A stretch of 22,109 nucleotides of DNA from CAZBXE01 sp964496125 (GCA_964496125.1 CAZBXE010000020.1:1-22109), one strand, 5' to 3'. Shown: positions 1 through 7,535, counted from the first letter of the stretch. A program made the numbers and translations. Notes: a model not told the origin generated them from the letters alone.

Positions 1-318
1 CCTTTAGTTTCAGAACGTGCTATCCGCGATGTTGAAAAGAGTTTGAAGCGTATTATGTCCCTCGGTTGGGTTTATTATGACGACTTTTTAAAGGGCTTTA
101 TGGAGTCTCTGACTCCGGAAGAGCCTCTTATTCTCAAGAAAATTGGTTCGAGAAAGTGGAAGTACGTTCTTCCGGTTCTTTCTCCAGGAGACAAGACGAT
201 TCTTTCTGCTATCCTTCTCGAGCGAATGTTCGAAGTGGGTGTTGTCGCTGTTGGAGAGCATGAAGGCCGTACCTGCCTCTCTATTACTCCCTATGGGCAA
301 AAAGCACTTTGCGATTGA
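1..318 (+). CDS. C-terminal part of an unidentified protein (cut by the left edge)
   Basis: An open frame runs in from base 1 and ends with TGA at 316-318, giving the last 105 residues of a longer protein. I do not recognise the family. The visible part is a soluble mixed alpha/beta segment. Its tail, LSITPYGQKAL, resembles the final strand and turn of winged-helix domains (compare the LTPxG ends of MarR-like proteins), but this is a weak hint and not an assignment. The last 28 bases overlap the 3' end of recF on the opposite strand, so the two genes converge tail to tail. The internal ATG at 49-51 or TTG at 43-45 could in principle start a short protein, but coding character continues upstream to the edge, so a truncated larger gene is more likely. 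Confidence 0.6.
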   Translation, partial: PLVSERAIRDVEKSLKRIMSLGWVYYDDFLKGFMESLTPEEPLILKKIGSRKWKYVLPVLSPGDKTILSAILLERMFEVGVVAVGEHEGRTCLSITPYGQKALCD

Positions 319-1364
319 AGCTCTGTTAGGTGGCTACCTGGGAGGGCAAGCGGTTCTGTAGTTGTGATAAAAACTTGACCTAGATGAGCTGTTAACGCTA
401 AGATATCGCTCCTTCTTGCCTCATCAAAACTCATCCGAATATCATCAATCAGAAAGAGGGGGATTTCGCCTGTCCAGTCACGCACAGTATGCCATTCTGC
501 GAGGCGAAGAGCAGCAAGCGTACTTCTCTTTTGCCCTTCGCTACTAAACACCTTGGCATTTTTTTCATTGATGCGTAGCTCAAAGTCGTCGCGGTGCGGA
601 CCAAAAAGTGTTGTACCAAAACGCAATTCTCTTTCCCTCTGTCTTCCATACTCCTTTTCGTAGCAACGTGTTTTTTCATCCATTCCCACTCCCAAAGCAA
701 GTGTTCTATAGCTTAAGTTGAGGGATTCTTTCTGCTGGGTTAAGGATTGGAAAAAGGGGTGAATGGCAACTTCCAGGGCACCAAGCATCGATTCTCTTTG
801 GGTTGTAATGTAAGAGGCGCTCTTTGCCATTTCTTTTTCAAAAGGGGTGATCCCTTTTACCCCCTCTCTTTTGAGAAGAAGATTGCGATGTTTTAGAGCT
901 TTTGCATAGCGAAGGTGGTGGTGGAGATAGACCGGATCAAGTCTTGCAAGCTGTAGATCAAGAAATTTTCTCCTTATTTCCGGAGCTCCTTGTACAATCT
1001 CTTGATCTTCTGGTGTCAAGGCCACACCGGGCAGAAGTCCAAGGAGTGCGCTTGTTGTGCTGTAGCGGGTATTGTGATAGAGGACTGTTTTACTCTCTTG
1101 TGTAACATGGAGGGCAAGTTTTTGGTCTACACCGCTTTTTGTGAAGATGGCTTCCACCGAAAAGTACTTTTCACCGTGGCGTATGAGTTCGTGGAGACGG
1201 TGCGTGCGAAATGACCTTCCTGTCATCAAAAGGTAGAGCGCCTCAAGAAGGGTTGATTTGCCGATCCCATTGGGACCGGCAATCTGATTGATCGATTTTG
1301 AAAACGTGAAGTGGGCGCTTTCGTAATTTCGAAAGTTTTGCAGCCGTAACTCTCGAATCCACAT
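291..1364 (-). CDS. recF: DNA replication and repair protein RecF
   Basis: RecF is an SMC-like ATPase that works with RecO and RecR to load RecA on gapped DNA at stalled forks. The 357-residue product has the usual family length. It starts MWIRELRLQNFRNY, the classic RecF N-terminus, with Walker A GPNGIGKST at residues 30-38. The ABC signature is at about 274-281 (SSEGQKRS, for the usual LSxGQxK), and Walker B LFLIDD is at 303-308. The residues after Walker B (IRMSFDEARR) differ from the more usual VxSELDxxRR but keep the aspartate and the arginines. The gene lies 8 bases downstream of dnaN on the same strand and is probably transcribed with it. Its 3' end overlaps the convergent gene at 1-318 by 28 bases. 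Confidence 0.95.
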   Translation of the reverse strand: MWIRELRLQNFRNYESAHFTFSKSINQIAGPNGIGKSTLLEALYLLMTGRSFRTHRLHELIRHGEKYFSVEAIFTKSGVDQKLALHVTQESKTVLYHNTRYSTTSALLGLLPGVALTPEDQEIVQGAPEIRRKFLDLQLARLDPVYLHHHLRYAKALKHRNLLLKREGVKGITPFEKEMAKSASYITTQRESMLGALEVAIHPFFQSLTQQKESLNLSYRTLALGVGMDEKTRCYEKEYGRQRERELRFGTTLFGPHRDDFELRINEKNAKVFSSEGQKRSTLAALRLAEWHTVRDWTGEIPLFLIDDIRMSFDEARRSDILALTAHLGQVFITTTEPLALPGSHLTELQSQSAFCP

Positions 1365-1372
1365 GCTTCAGC

Positions 1373-2503
1373 CTATTCTTCTGAAAGGCGCATTGGCATC
1401 AGTACAAATAGAGCCGACTCGTCAAGAGCGCTTTTCCCCCCTTCGCTATCCGTGATGATTCCTGGATTGAAAGAGTCGGTCATGCTCACTGTGATGTTCT
1501 CTTGTTTGCAGTGCTTCAGAATATCGAGAAAATAGGTGGGATTAAAGGCAATCTCAAGCTTGGGGCCTTCATAGTTTGCAATCATGCTTACACGTCCTTC
1601 TCCGATGTCAGAGCTATTGGCTGAGAGCTTAAGCTCTCCCTGTTCCAATGTGAAACGGACAGAGTCGCTAAGGTCGGTTGTAAAGAGGACAACTTGGCGT
1701 AGCAATGTCATCAACTCTTCCCTATGGAGAGGCACAGCAACAGAGCTGTCTTGTGGGATCACCCGCTCAAAATCCGGGTAATCGCCTGCTAAAAGCTTGG
1801 TAATGAGAGTGAAGTCGTCTACTTGGACGGCTATCTTGTCATCGACTAAGAAGAGGGTGGCGATCCCTTCATCGGGTAGGAGTTTTGTGATTTCTTCAAC
1901 GGCTTTGAGGGGGATAATGTAGTTTCCTGAAACTTCATTGTCTATTTCGGCAGCAAGAGAGATTTTTGTTTTCGCAAGTTTTTTTCCGTCTGTTCCTACA
2001 AACGTACCCATCCGCTCTTCAAGTTTCATCAAAACGCCTGTAAGAGCATACCGTGTATCTTCTTTAGAAACAGCAAAGGCTGTGCGAGAAAGAACATCTT
2101 TTAAGTCCGGAGCTTTGAATTGGCAGTGGCTTGCTTCGGCAAAGTCGGGAAGATTCGGAAATTCAGATGAGCGCATTCCGTTGAGCTTGAAGTGCGAAGA
2201 CCCTGCTTTAATTTCTGTGATATCGCGAGGGTCTGTTTGGATTTCAACATTGACAGCAGTTAGTTCACGAACGAGCTGAATGAACCTACGAGCGGGCAGA
2301 GTTGTAGCACCTTCTTCTAGGACTTTTGCGCTGGCACACGCTTTAATACCGACGGTAAGATCTGTTGCTGTAAGGGTAACTTCCCCATTTTTTGCGGTAA
2401 GTAAAAAATTTGATAGTATGGGCATTGTTGCTTTTACGGGGACAACATTTTGGATTTTGCCGAGCAATTTCATAAGTTCTAGTTTCGAGACAACGAGTTT
2501 CAT
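1373..2503 (-). CDS. dnaN: DNA polymerase III beta subunit (sliding clamp)
   Basis: The beta clamp is a ring dimer that tethers polymerase III to DNA. The 376-residue product starts MKLVVSKLELMKLLGKIQ, and the region with PILSNFLLTAK, then LTATDL and GDYPDF, is typical of the three-domain clamp. The frame is open upstream to 2593, but I place the start at ATG 2501-2503 for two reasons. The family N-terminus begins there, and a near-consensus promoter (TTGACA, 17-bp spacer, TATTCT) lies at 2541-2569, inside the longer frame. The product ends MPMRLSEE, close to the MPMRL end typical of the family. It is followed after 8 bases by recF. The promoter lies back to back with that of smpB. Confidence 0.96.
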   Translation of the reverse strand: MKLVVSKLELMKLLGKIQNVVPVKATMPILSNFLLTAKNGEVTLTATDLTVGIKACASAKVLEEGATTLPARRFIQLVRELTAVNVEIQTDPRDITEIKAGSSHFKLNGMRSSEFPNLPDFAEASHCQFKAPDLKDVLSRTAFAVSKEDTRYALTGVLMKLEERMGTFVGTDGKKLAKTKISLAAEIDNEVSGNYIIPLKAVEEITKLLPDEGIATLFLVDDKIAVQVDDFTLITKLLAGDYPDFERVIPQDSSVAVPLHREELMTLLRQVVLFTTDLSDSVRFTLEQGELKLSANSSDIGEGRVSMIANYEGPKLEIAFNPTYFLDILKHCKQENITVSMTDSFNPGIITDSEGGKSALDESALFVLMPMRLSEE

Positions 2504-2540
2504 AGCAGAAGTACCCTTGGAATGATTTAATCTTGTGATA

Positions 2541-2569
2541 AGAATACGAAGGAGGCGGGCTTCTGTCAA
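2541..2569 (-). promoter_or_regulatory. Sigma-70-type promoter for dnaN-recF
   Basis: On the minus strand there is a perfect -35 TTGACA (plus-strand TGTCAA at 2564-2569), a 17-bp spacer and a -10 TATTCT (AGAATA at 2541-2546). Transcription would begin near 2534, giving a leader of about 30 nt that contains AAGGG upstream of the dnaN ATG. This is the best match to consensus in the window. It lies inside the longest possible dnaN frame and so fixes the shorter start. Confidence 0.75.
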
Positions 2570-2585
2570 CTCAAAAACTTTCCCC

Positions 2586-2614
2586 TTGCTCATTCGGTCA
2601 GAGTTTTTTATACT
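2586..2614 (+). promoter_or_regulatory. Promoter for smpB, positioned for a leaderless transcript
   Basis: A -35 TTGCTC (2586-2591), a 17-bp spacer and a -10 TATACT (2609-2614) are followed by only 8 bases before the smpB ATG at 2623. Transcription would start within about 1-3 nt of the start codon. No purine-rich ribosome binding site lies before the ATG (the sequence is GCTTTACT). Prediction is by eye. Confidence 0.6.
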
Positions 2615-2622
2615 GCTTTACT

Positions 2623-3072
2623 ATGGATCAAGAAGCACACAAAGATTTAGTCAAGAACCGCAGGGCGTACCACGACTTTGAGATTTTGGAGACGTTTGAA
2701 GCGGGCATTGTTTTACAAGGGACGGAGATCAAGAGCCTACGTGATGGAGGTGGAGGGCTTACCGACTGTTATGTAAGACCTGTTGAAAATGAGCTATGGC
2801 TACTTGGTTCCCGCATCGCTCCCTACCGGTTTGGCAATATTCATAATCATGAAGAGGTGCGTGATCGAAAGCTTCTCATGCATAAGAGGGAAATTAAGAA
2901 GATCAAGGTAGCGATTCAGGAAAAAGGCCTTACGATCGTGCCTTTGGCCATGTATCTAAAGAGGGGCAAGGTCAAAGTCGCAATTGGTATCGGACGAGGT
3001 AAAAAGCTGCATGATAAGAGAGAGGCTCTCAAAGCAAAAGATCAGAAGAGAATGATGGAGCGCGAAGAGTGA
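2623..3072 (+). CDS. smpB: SsrA-binding protein SmpB (trans-translation)
   Basis: SmpB binds tmRNA and brings it to ribosomes stalled on mRNA ends. The 149-residue product shows the family core: NRRAYHDFEILETFEAGIVLQGTEIKSLRDG near residues 11-42 (the oligonucleotide-binding barrel), then RKLLMHKREIKKI at about 86-98, and a basic tail with KKLHDKREALKAKDQKR that enters the decoding centre. The start at ATG 2623 matches the usual short N-terminal extension. There is no Shine-Dalgarno sequence, and a promoter -10 box lies 8 bases upstream, so the message may be leaderless. The stop overlaps the rlmH start (GTGA), which suggests translational coupling. Confidence 0.96.
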   Translation: MDQEAHKDLVKNRRAYHDFEILETFEAGIVLQGTEIKSLRDGGGGLTDCYVRPVENELWLLGSRIAPYRFGNIHNHEEVRDRKLLMHKREIKKIKVAIQEKGLTIVPLAMYLKRGKVKVAIGIGRGKKLHDKREALKAKDQKRMMEREE

Positions 3073-3482
3073 AAATTATCTCTGTTGGCAAGAGCAAGGA
3101 AGCATGGCTGAGAGAGGCCCTCGCTGAATATCAAAAGAGGATGAAAGCGCTCTTGTCTTTGGAGTTTGTTTGGGTGCAAGATGACAAGCAGCTCGTTTCA
3201 GCTGTAGAGAAGGAGCGGTTTTGCATTTTTCTTGAAGTGGAAGGCAAGCAGATGACAAGCGAGGAATTTTCTCTGTTTCTAAGACAGTGCCGCGAGTATT
3301 CAGGCGATCGGGTGTCGTTTGTGATTGGAGGAGTCGATGGGCTTCCTGCAGAACTGAAAGGGAAAGGAGAGCAGATCAGCTTGTCGAAGATGACTTTTAC
3401 GCATCAGATGGCACGCCTTATCTTGACAGAACAAATCTACCGCGCTTTTATGATCGAGAGGGGTTCTCCCTACCATAAATAG
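3069..3482 (+). CDS. rlmH: 23S rRNA pseudouridine-1915 N3-methyltransferase RlmH
   Basis: RlmH is a small SPOUT methyltransferase that methylates pseudouridine 1915 in helix 69 of 23S rRNA. The 137-residue product begins MKIISVGKSKEAWLREALAEYQKRM, has the SAM-pocket motif FVIGGVDGL at about 85-93, and ends with the family hallmark ERGSPYHK, lacking the one residue (Y or R) that usually follows. The start is GTG 3069-3071, overlapping the smpB stop as GTGA, so it is likely translated by ribosomes finishing smpB. Placing an rRNA-modifying enzyme after a ribosome-rescue factor makes a small ribosome-quality operon. It ends 5 bases before the convergent gene at 3487. Confidence 0.94.
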   Translation: MKIISVGKSKEAWLREALAEYQKRMKALLSLEFVWVQDDKQLVSAVEKERFCIFLEVEGKQMTSEEFSLFLRQCREYSGDRVSFVIGGVDGLPAELKGKGEQISLSKMTFTHQMARLILTEQIYRAFMIERGSPYHK

Positions 3483-3486
3483 GCCT

Positions 3487-3942
3487 TTAGACTGTTTGTG
3501 TGAGGCGGAATTGGAGGACGCTACTTCGCAAGAGAGCAGCTCCAACCGCAATGTCAATCGCACCGTGTATATCAGCTGGCAAAAAATGCAGTAGTCTTCC
3601 TAAACCCATCATAGCTACCATAAAAAGAAGGCTTCCTTTTCCAAAGGCTTCTGTAATTGGGGCAGGATTCGGAAGAGAAGATACCATGTTGTACATTCGT
3701 GTGATTGTTTTCTGCAGCACGAATTTTGCCTTAGCATATCCCAAAAGGATAGCAACTGTTAGGATGATTGTAGCGCTTACCTCTTCGCTTTCAGTAAACG
3801 TTCTGAGAAGGCTATAAAGAGGCAGATTTTCAGTAAGGCCAGAGAGCAAATATTTAATACCGAGTTGGAGAAGCATAGCTCCAACAAGGAACCAGAGAAG
3901 CGCGGGTAGGAAAAGAAGATTTTTGTGGCTTAACTTTGTCAT
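3487..3942 (-). CDS. Small integral membrane protein of unknown function
   Basis: I do not recognise the family. The 151-residue product has about four hydrophobic segments: residues 8-32 (LLFLPALLWFLVGAMLLQLGIK), 51-70 (SATIILTVAILLGYAK), 98-118 (GSLLFMVAMMGLGRLLHF) and 122-140 (IHGAIDIAVGAALL), joined by short loops, with a PxP-containing loop (SLPNPAPIT) before the third. The frame opens 27 bases earlier (3969), but neither start has a Shine-Dalgarno sequence. I prefer ATG 3942 because a -10 box (TACAAT, 3950-3955) sits 7 bases before it, again suggesting a leaderless message. It is convergent with rlmH (4 bases apart) and divergent from the PIN/TRAM gene. Confidence 0.7.
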   Translation of the reverse strand: MTKLSHKNLLFLPALLWFLVGAMLLQLGIKYLLSGLTENLPLYSLLRTFTESEEVSATIILTVAILLGYAKAKFVLQKTITRMYNMVSSLPNPAPITEAFGKGSLLFMVAMMGLGRLLHFLPADIHGAIDIAVGAALLRSSVLQFRLTQTV

Positions 3943-3949
3943 GGCCGAT

Positions 3950-3978
3950 ATTGTATCTTTTGCATGCAAGGAAGTCTA
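3950..3978 (-). promoter_or_regulatory. Candidate promoter for the 3487-3942 gene, leaderless layout
   Basis: On the minus strand: TAGACT (plus-strand AGTCTA, 3973-3978), a 17-bp spacer, and TACAAT (ATTGTA, 3950-3955), then 7 bases to ATG 3942. The -35 is imperfect, the spacer is ideal, and no ribosome binding site intervenes. Confidence 0.45.
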
Positions 3979-4062
3979 GACAAAAAACGGCTATTTTTGT
4001 AGCTTATGCATTACGCTGGAATGGAAACTATTTTTTAACTTGTACTTCTGGAGAACGCGACA

Positions 4063-5172
4063 GTGAAGATTTCTAAATTATTTGTAATTACGATATTTTA
4101 TCTGACCTCCATTTTTTTTGGCATTGTTTTTGGATTGAACCTTTCGCTTATGGGCAATTCACTAGCCGATGGTTGTCTAGGAGCCATTTTAGGGCTGTTC
4201 TTAGGTTTTATTTTGGTTGTGCTGGATCATCAGCTCAAAAAAGTTAGCTTATTCTCATTCAATGTCGTTCTGCTGGGTCTTGGGCTTGGATATTTGATGG
4301 GGCTTGCTTTGAGTACTCTCTTTGGCGCACTTCTTGAGATCAGTGGTCTTGGATTGCCGACAGAGACTCTTTCTTTTATGAAAGGGGCGCTCTTTTTGCT
4401 CTCCGCTCTACTGGGGATGACAATCACCGCTAGAAGTGCAGAAGACCTGTATGTCTGCTTTCCATTCGTTCGCTTCCAGAAGCAGAGTGATCAAAAAAGA
4501 GACATTTTAATTGATAGCTCTCTTCTTGCCGATGCCCGCATCATTGACCTTGCAACTTCTGGGCTGCTAGACCACCATCTGATTTTGCCAAGGTTTGTCC
4601 TTGGTGATTTGCAACAGATGGCTGAATCAGAGGATGAAGCCGAAAAATCAAAAGCCAGACGTTGTCTTGATGTCTTAAAAAAGCTCGAATCGATCCCTAC
4701 TCTTCATTTGCGCTACTCAGAGACCGATTTTCCTGATATCAAAGACGGCCTTGTGAAGTTGATTCGGCTAGCCAGACTCCTTGATGCTATGATTCTTACA
4801 GCAGACATGAATCGTCTCCAGGAATCTTCCTCAGAAGGCGTGCGCCTCATCAATATTCATGCTCTTGCGAACCTGATCAAACCGATCACGCAAGCAGGTG
4901 AGTTTTTGAAAATTAAGATCCAGCGTTATGGAAAGGAAGCAAGGCAGGGGATTGGGTACTTAGATGATGGAACCATGGTGGTTGTGAACGGTGGAGCTGA
5001 GTTTATTGGCGAGTCGATTAAGGCTCTCGTGCTTTCTGTAAAGCACACAACGGCAGGAAGGATGATTTTCTGTAATGCGATCGAGGGGAGCTCTATGTCT
5101 GTTCGTGATGCAGAACGTGCAGCGGAGGAGATCCTTGGAAACCATAGAGCCTATATCAACGCGGAAGTATAA
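4063..5172 (+). CDS. Membrane-anchored PIN/TRAM domain protein, YacL family
   Basis: The 369-residue protein matches the YacL family in order and motif. Four transmembrane segments cover about residues 5-125. A PIN domain (nuclease fold) follows at about 147-270, starting DILIDSS and containing LILPRFVLGDLQ, ARRCLDVLKKL and LTADMN. A C-terminal TRAM-like region at about 278-345 has GEFLKIKIQRYGKEARQGIGYLDDGTMVVV and AGRMIF. The acidic residues of the PIN site appear present (D151, D228, D241, D248). The family is expected to be an RNase tethered to the inner membrane; its substrate is not known to me. The start is GTG 4063 with GGAGAA at 4050-4055. The stop is 3 bases before acpS, so the two are co-transcribed. 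Confidence 0.88.
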   Translation: MKISKLFVITIFYLTSIFFGIVFGLNLSLMGNSLADGCLGAILGLFLGFILVVLDHQLKKVSLFSFNVVLLGLGLGYLMGLALSTLFGALLEISGLGLPTETLSFMKGALFLLSALLGMTITARSAEDLYVCFPFVRFQKQSDQKRDILIDSSLLADARIIDLATSGLLDHHLILPRFVLGDLQQMAESEDEAEKSKARRCLDVLKKLESIPTLHLRYSETDFPDIKDGLVKLIRLARLLDAMILTADMNRLQESSSEGVRLINIHALANLIKPITQAGEFLKIKIQRYGKEARQGIGYLDDGTMVVVNGGAEFIGESIKALVLSVKHTTAGRMIFCNAIEGSSMSVRDAERAAEEILGNHRAYINAEV

Positions 5173-5175
5173 ATC

Positions 5176-5553
5176 ATGGCCACATGCCAGGGAATTGGTA
5201 CAGACATCATTGAAATTGACCGCATCGCACGGGCCATGGAGCACCACCCTGAAAAATTTTTAAATAAGATTTTCACGCAGAAGGAGCAAAAGTATTGCCT
5301 TGGTTTTAAGGAGAGCGCTGCACGCTTTGCCGGCCGGTTTGCTGCAAAAGAGGCGGTAGTTAAAGCGCTTGGGGTTGGATTTCGAGAGGGGGTTACATGG
5401 ACCGACATCGAAATACAAGGCGATGAGGAGGGGGTGCCAAGGGTGCACTTTAGCGAGGGACTTTTGGAGCGTTATGACGAGCCTCCTTCCATACAGCTTT
5501 CGATTAGTCACTGCAAGAGCTATGCGACAGCTGTTGCGATCTGGATGGAATGA
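5176..5553 (+). CDS. acpS: Holo-[acyl-carrier-protein] synthase AcpS
   Basis: AcpS transfers 4'-phosphopantetheine from CoA to a serine of acyl carrier protein, activating fatty acid synthesis. The 125-residue product has the family length and motifs: GIGTDIIEIDRI at residues 6-17 with Mg ligand D10, RFAAKEAVVKALG at 54-66 with E59, and SISHCKSYATAVAI near the C-terminus. It follows the PIN/TRAM gene by 3 bases. GGAAG at 5163-5167 serves as the ribosome binding site. A TATAAA that overlaps the upstream stop is probably coincidental. It lies tail to tail with the barrel gene and near trxB. Confidence 0.95.
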   Translation: MATCQGIGTDIIEIDRIARAMEHHPEKFLNKIFTQKEQKYCLGFKESAARFAGRFAAKEAVVKALGVGFREGVTWTDIEIQGDEEGVPRVHFSEGLLERYDEPPSIQLSISHCKSYATAVAIWME

Positions 5554-5593
5554 CAATGCTTGCTCGCTACTGCAGCGTAGTTACACACATTCC

Positions 5594-5630
5594 TTCTTCT
5601 CTTCGGGCATCAAGGCTTTTTAGAGAAGAA
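5594..5630. terminator. Inverted repeat between acpS and the barrel gene, possible bidirectional terminator
   Basis: TTCTTCTCT (5594-5602) and AGAGAAGAA (5622-5630) form a perfect 9-bp stem with a 19-base loop in the convergent gap of 117 bases. The stem is AT-rich and no clear run of T follows on either strand, so it is a weak terminator candidate; it may simply mark the transcription boundary. Confidence 0.3.
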
Positions 5631-5670
5631 TAAAGAGCATCTGTTGGTAAGCCCTCTCCGTATGGGGGTG

Positions 5671-6537
5671 CTAAATTCCAAAGGGATAGATCCATTCTGC
5701 TTTGATCAGCGAGACGTTTTTCGGAAAGTTTTTAGCATAGGCGCGGAATGTGTAACCAACCTCAACTTCCCCTCCTATGAGCCAAACTGTGCTCAGATTG
5801 AGATAGTATTTCACACCCACATCGAGAGCGCGAAATCCTATTTTAGAATATCCTTCAAAAGGGCGGTCTAAAGAAAGATTTTGATTTCCAAGCCCAGCAA
5901 GAAACTGTGTGTAGATACGAATTTGTTGCACGTCACAGAGGTTTTTTTCCCAATTGATAAGCGCCCGTATCCAAGGGGATCCTTCATTTCCTATATTAAT
6001 TCCAAAAAGAGCCCAATGTCTTTCGTACCAGATATTTTCGCAAGGGGTTTCTATGCCGAGTGCGATGTGGGGTTCTAGCTCAAATTGCCCATGGTCAAGC
6101 ATTCCAATATTATGTAAGTCGGGACGATAAGGAAGAACAAAGCGGCATCCAAGTGACACGCTGCTAAAATCTCCTTGTGTATCGCTAAAGAGGAGATATC
6201 TCCCTGTGATTTGAAATTGTTGCAGGTCAAAATGACCTGTTTTCATGTTAGAAAGAATGAACTCTGTTTCGAGACTTGCAAAATCGAAGATGGTCGCTCC
6301 GAGGCTAAAGCCTGCGATTTGGTCGTGTTGCCAATAATCCTCAGTCCCCTCGCCAGTAGCTACCTTGCCGAAGAGCTGCGCTTCATAAGAGGCCCGGGCG
6401 ACAAGTTCAAACGACCTGCCATACCAAGGACTAAGCTCCGTAGCAAGCAAGTTTGCAAGAGGAAGGCAAAGAAGCAAAAGGGGGGTACTTATTCTCGGCT
6501 TGATAACCAACGCTCCGCTTCTAGTGCTGCCATGCAA
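5671..6537 (-). CDS. Putative outer-membrane beta-barrel protein
   Basis: The 288-residue protein is not one I can name. It has an N-terminal hydrophobic stretch (PLLLLCLPLANLLA, residues 19-32) preceded by positive residues, which suits a signal peptide cut near ANLLA/TELSP. The remainder is rich in short alternating polar/aromatic strands (FELVARASYEAQLFG, FQITGRYLLFS, VSLGCRFVLPY, VGVKYYLNLS, VEVGYTFRAYAK) separated by turns, as in small outer-membrane barrels. Aromatics near the end (EWIYPFGI) are compatible but the last residue is not F, W or Y. The ATG at 6537 lies inside trxB, overlapping it by 49 bases in another frame; an alternative TTG start is at 6510. It is probably transcribed with trxB. 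Confidence 0.65.
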   Translation of the reverse strand: MHGSTRSGALVIKPRISTPLLLLCLPLANLLATELSPWYGRSFELVARASYEAQLFGKVATGEGTEDYWQHDQIAGFSLGATIFDFASLETEFILSNMKTGHFDLQQFQITGRYLLFSDTQGDFSSVSLGCRFVLPYRPDLHNIGMLDHGQFELEPHIALGIETPCENIWYERHWALFGINIGNEGSPWIRALINWEKNLCDVQQIRIYTQFLAGLGNQNLSLDRPFEGYSKIGFRALDVGVKYYLNLSTVWLIGGEVEVGYTFRAYAKNFPKNVSLIKAEWIYPFGI

Positions 6538-7433
6538 CCTGTGCCAGCAGCGGTAATGGCTTGCCTATAGACATGGTCCATGACATCTCCTGCGGCAAAC
6601 ACTCCTGTCACATTAGTTTGGCACGTTCCTGGAACTACCTTGATGTACTGATTCTCGTGCAGTTCGATCTGCCCTTCAAGAAACGCCGTGTTGGGTGTGT
6701 GGCCAATAGCGAAGAAAACTCCGCTCGCATCTCTTTTTGTTTCCTGTTTTGTCTTTACGTTTTCTAAGGTAATGCTTTTGACAACGGAGTCTCCCTCGAC
6801 TTTTGTAGCTACCGTATCCCAAAGGATCTCGATCTTTGGATGCGTTTGCACTCTTTGTGCCATGATTTTTGATGCCCGGAGGGTATCTCTTCTGTGGACG
6901 AGGTATACCTTTTTGCCAAACTTAGTCAGGAAAAGGGCTTCTTCACAGGCAGAGTCACCGCCGCCAAGGACATAGAGGTCTTTATCTCGGAAAATCGGCA
7001 TGGCACCATCACAAACAGCGCAAGCAGTAACTCCCTTTTGCCAAAACTCCCCATCACGTGTCCCTGGGATATCGAGCCTTTTGGCAACAGCCCCTGTTGC
7101 GAGGATCACAGCGTCTGCTGTAAAGGAATTTTTGGAACCCAAAACTTCAAAAGGATATTTTTGTAAATGAATTTTTTCAACATCTTCCCCAAGAAGCACA
7201 GTGCCAAATCGCTTTGCTTGTTTGCGGAAAAGAGCGACAAGTTCAGGACCAGATACCCCCTCTGGAAAACCTGGATAGTTTTCCACATCTGTGGTGGTGG
7301 TAAGCTGCCCGCCTGCTGGACCTGTGTAAAATCCCTCGTAAAGGACAGGTTCTAAATTGGCCCTTGCTGCGTAGATGGCGGCTGTATAACCTGCCGGCCC
7401 GGACCCGATGATGACCAGTTTTTTTCTCTTCAT
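6489..7433 (-). CDS. trxB: Thioredoxin reductase
   Basis: This NADPH-dependent flavoenzyme reduces thioredoxin in the cytoplasm. The 314-residue product has the normal length and all hallmark motifs: FAD-binding GSGPAG at residues 10-15, GGQLTTTTDVENYPGFP at 41-57, the redox-active CAVC at 138-141, NADPH-binding GGGDSA at 157-162, and the second FAD motif AAGDVMD near residue 290. The frame stays open upstream to 7586, but ATG 7433 gives the family N-terminus MKRKKLVIIGSGPAG. The upstream GGGAG is 11 or so bases away, which is long. The gene is divergent from the NTT/HEAT gene and its 3' end overlaps the start of the barrel gene. Confidence 0.96.
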   Translation of the reverse strand: MKRKKLVIIGSGPAGYTAAIYAARANLEPVLYEGFYTGPAGGQLTTTTDVENYPGFPEGVSGPELVALFRKQAKRFGTVLLGEDVEKIHLQKYPFEVLGSKNSFTADAVILATGAVAKRLDIPGTRDGEFWQKGVTACAVCDGAMPIFRDKDLYVLGGGDSACEEALFLTKFGKKVYLVHRRDTLRASKIMAQRVQTHPKIEILWDTVATKVEGDSVVKSITLENVKTKQETKRDASGVFFAIGHTPNTAFLEGQIELHENQYIKVVPGTCQTNVTGVFAAGDVMDHVYRQAITAAGTGCMAALEAERWLSSRE

Positions 7434-7529
7434 GGTGTGTTTTACTCCCAGCTGTTGGAATACTTTTACTTTCTGAGCAGATTTTTCACAAGTTGAAAAT
7501 AAAAGGTAGTGATCAAAGGGCAAAATTTC

Positions 7530-7535
7530 TATAAT
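7530..7535 (+). promoter_or_regulatory. -10 box (TATAAT) upstream of the NTT/HEAT operon
   Basis: A perfect TATAAT lies 33 bases before ATG 7569 and inside the longer open frame that starts with GTG 7509. A matching -35 is not evident at 16-18 bases. If it is used, transcription starts near 7542, which rules out the GTG start. Confidence 0.4.

Noticed and set aside
2280..2525. Long antisense frames over dnaN, trxB, folD, the MFS gene and others
   Set aside because: They mirror strongly conserved genes on the other strand and show no family motifs or start signals of their own.
2504..2593. Upstream extension of dnaN by 30 residues
   Set aside because: The extension has no match to beta-clamp N-termini and contains the TTGACA/TATTCT promoter, so it would not be transcribed as coding sequence.
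5168..5173. TATAAA 2 bases before the acpS ATG as another leaderless promoter
   Set aside because: It overlaps the stop of the upstream gene, is too close to the ATG for a transcription start at or before it, and GGAAG at 5163-5167 is a normal ribosome binding site.
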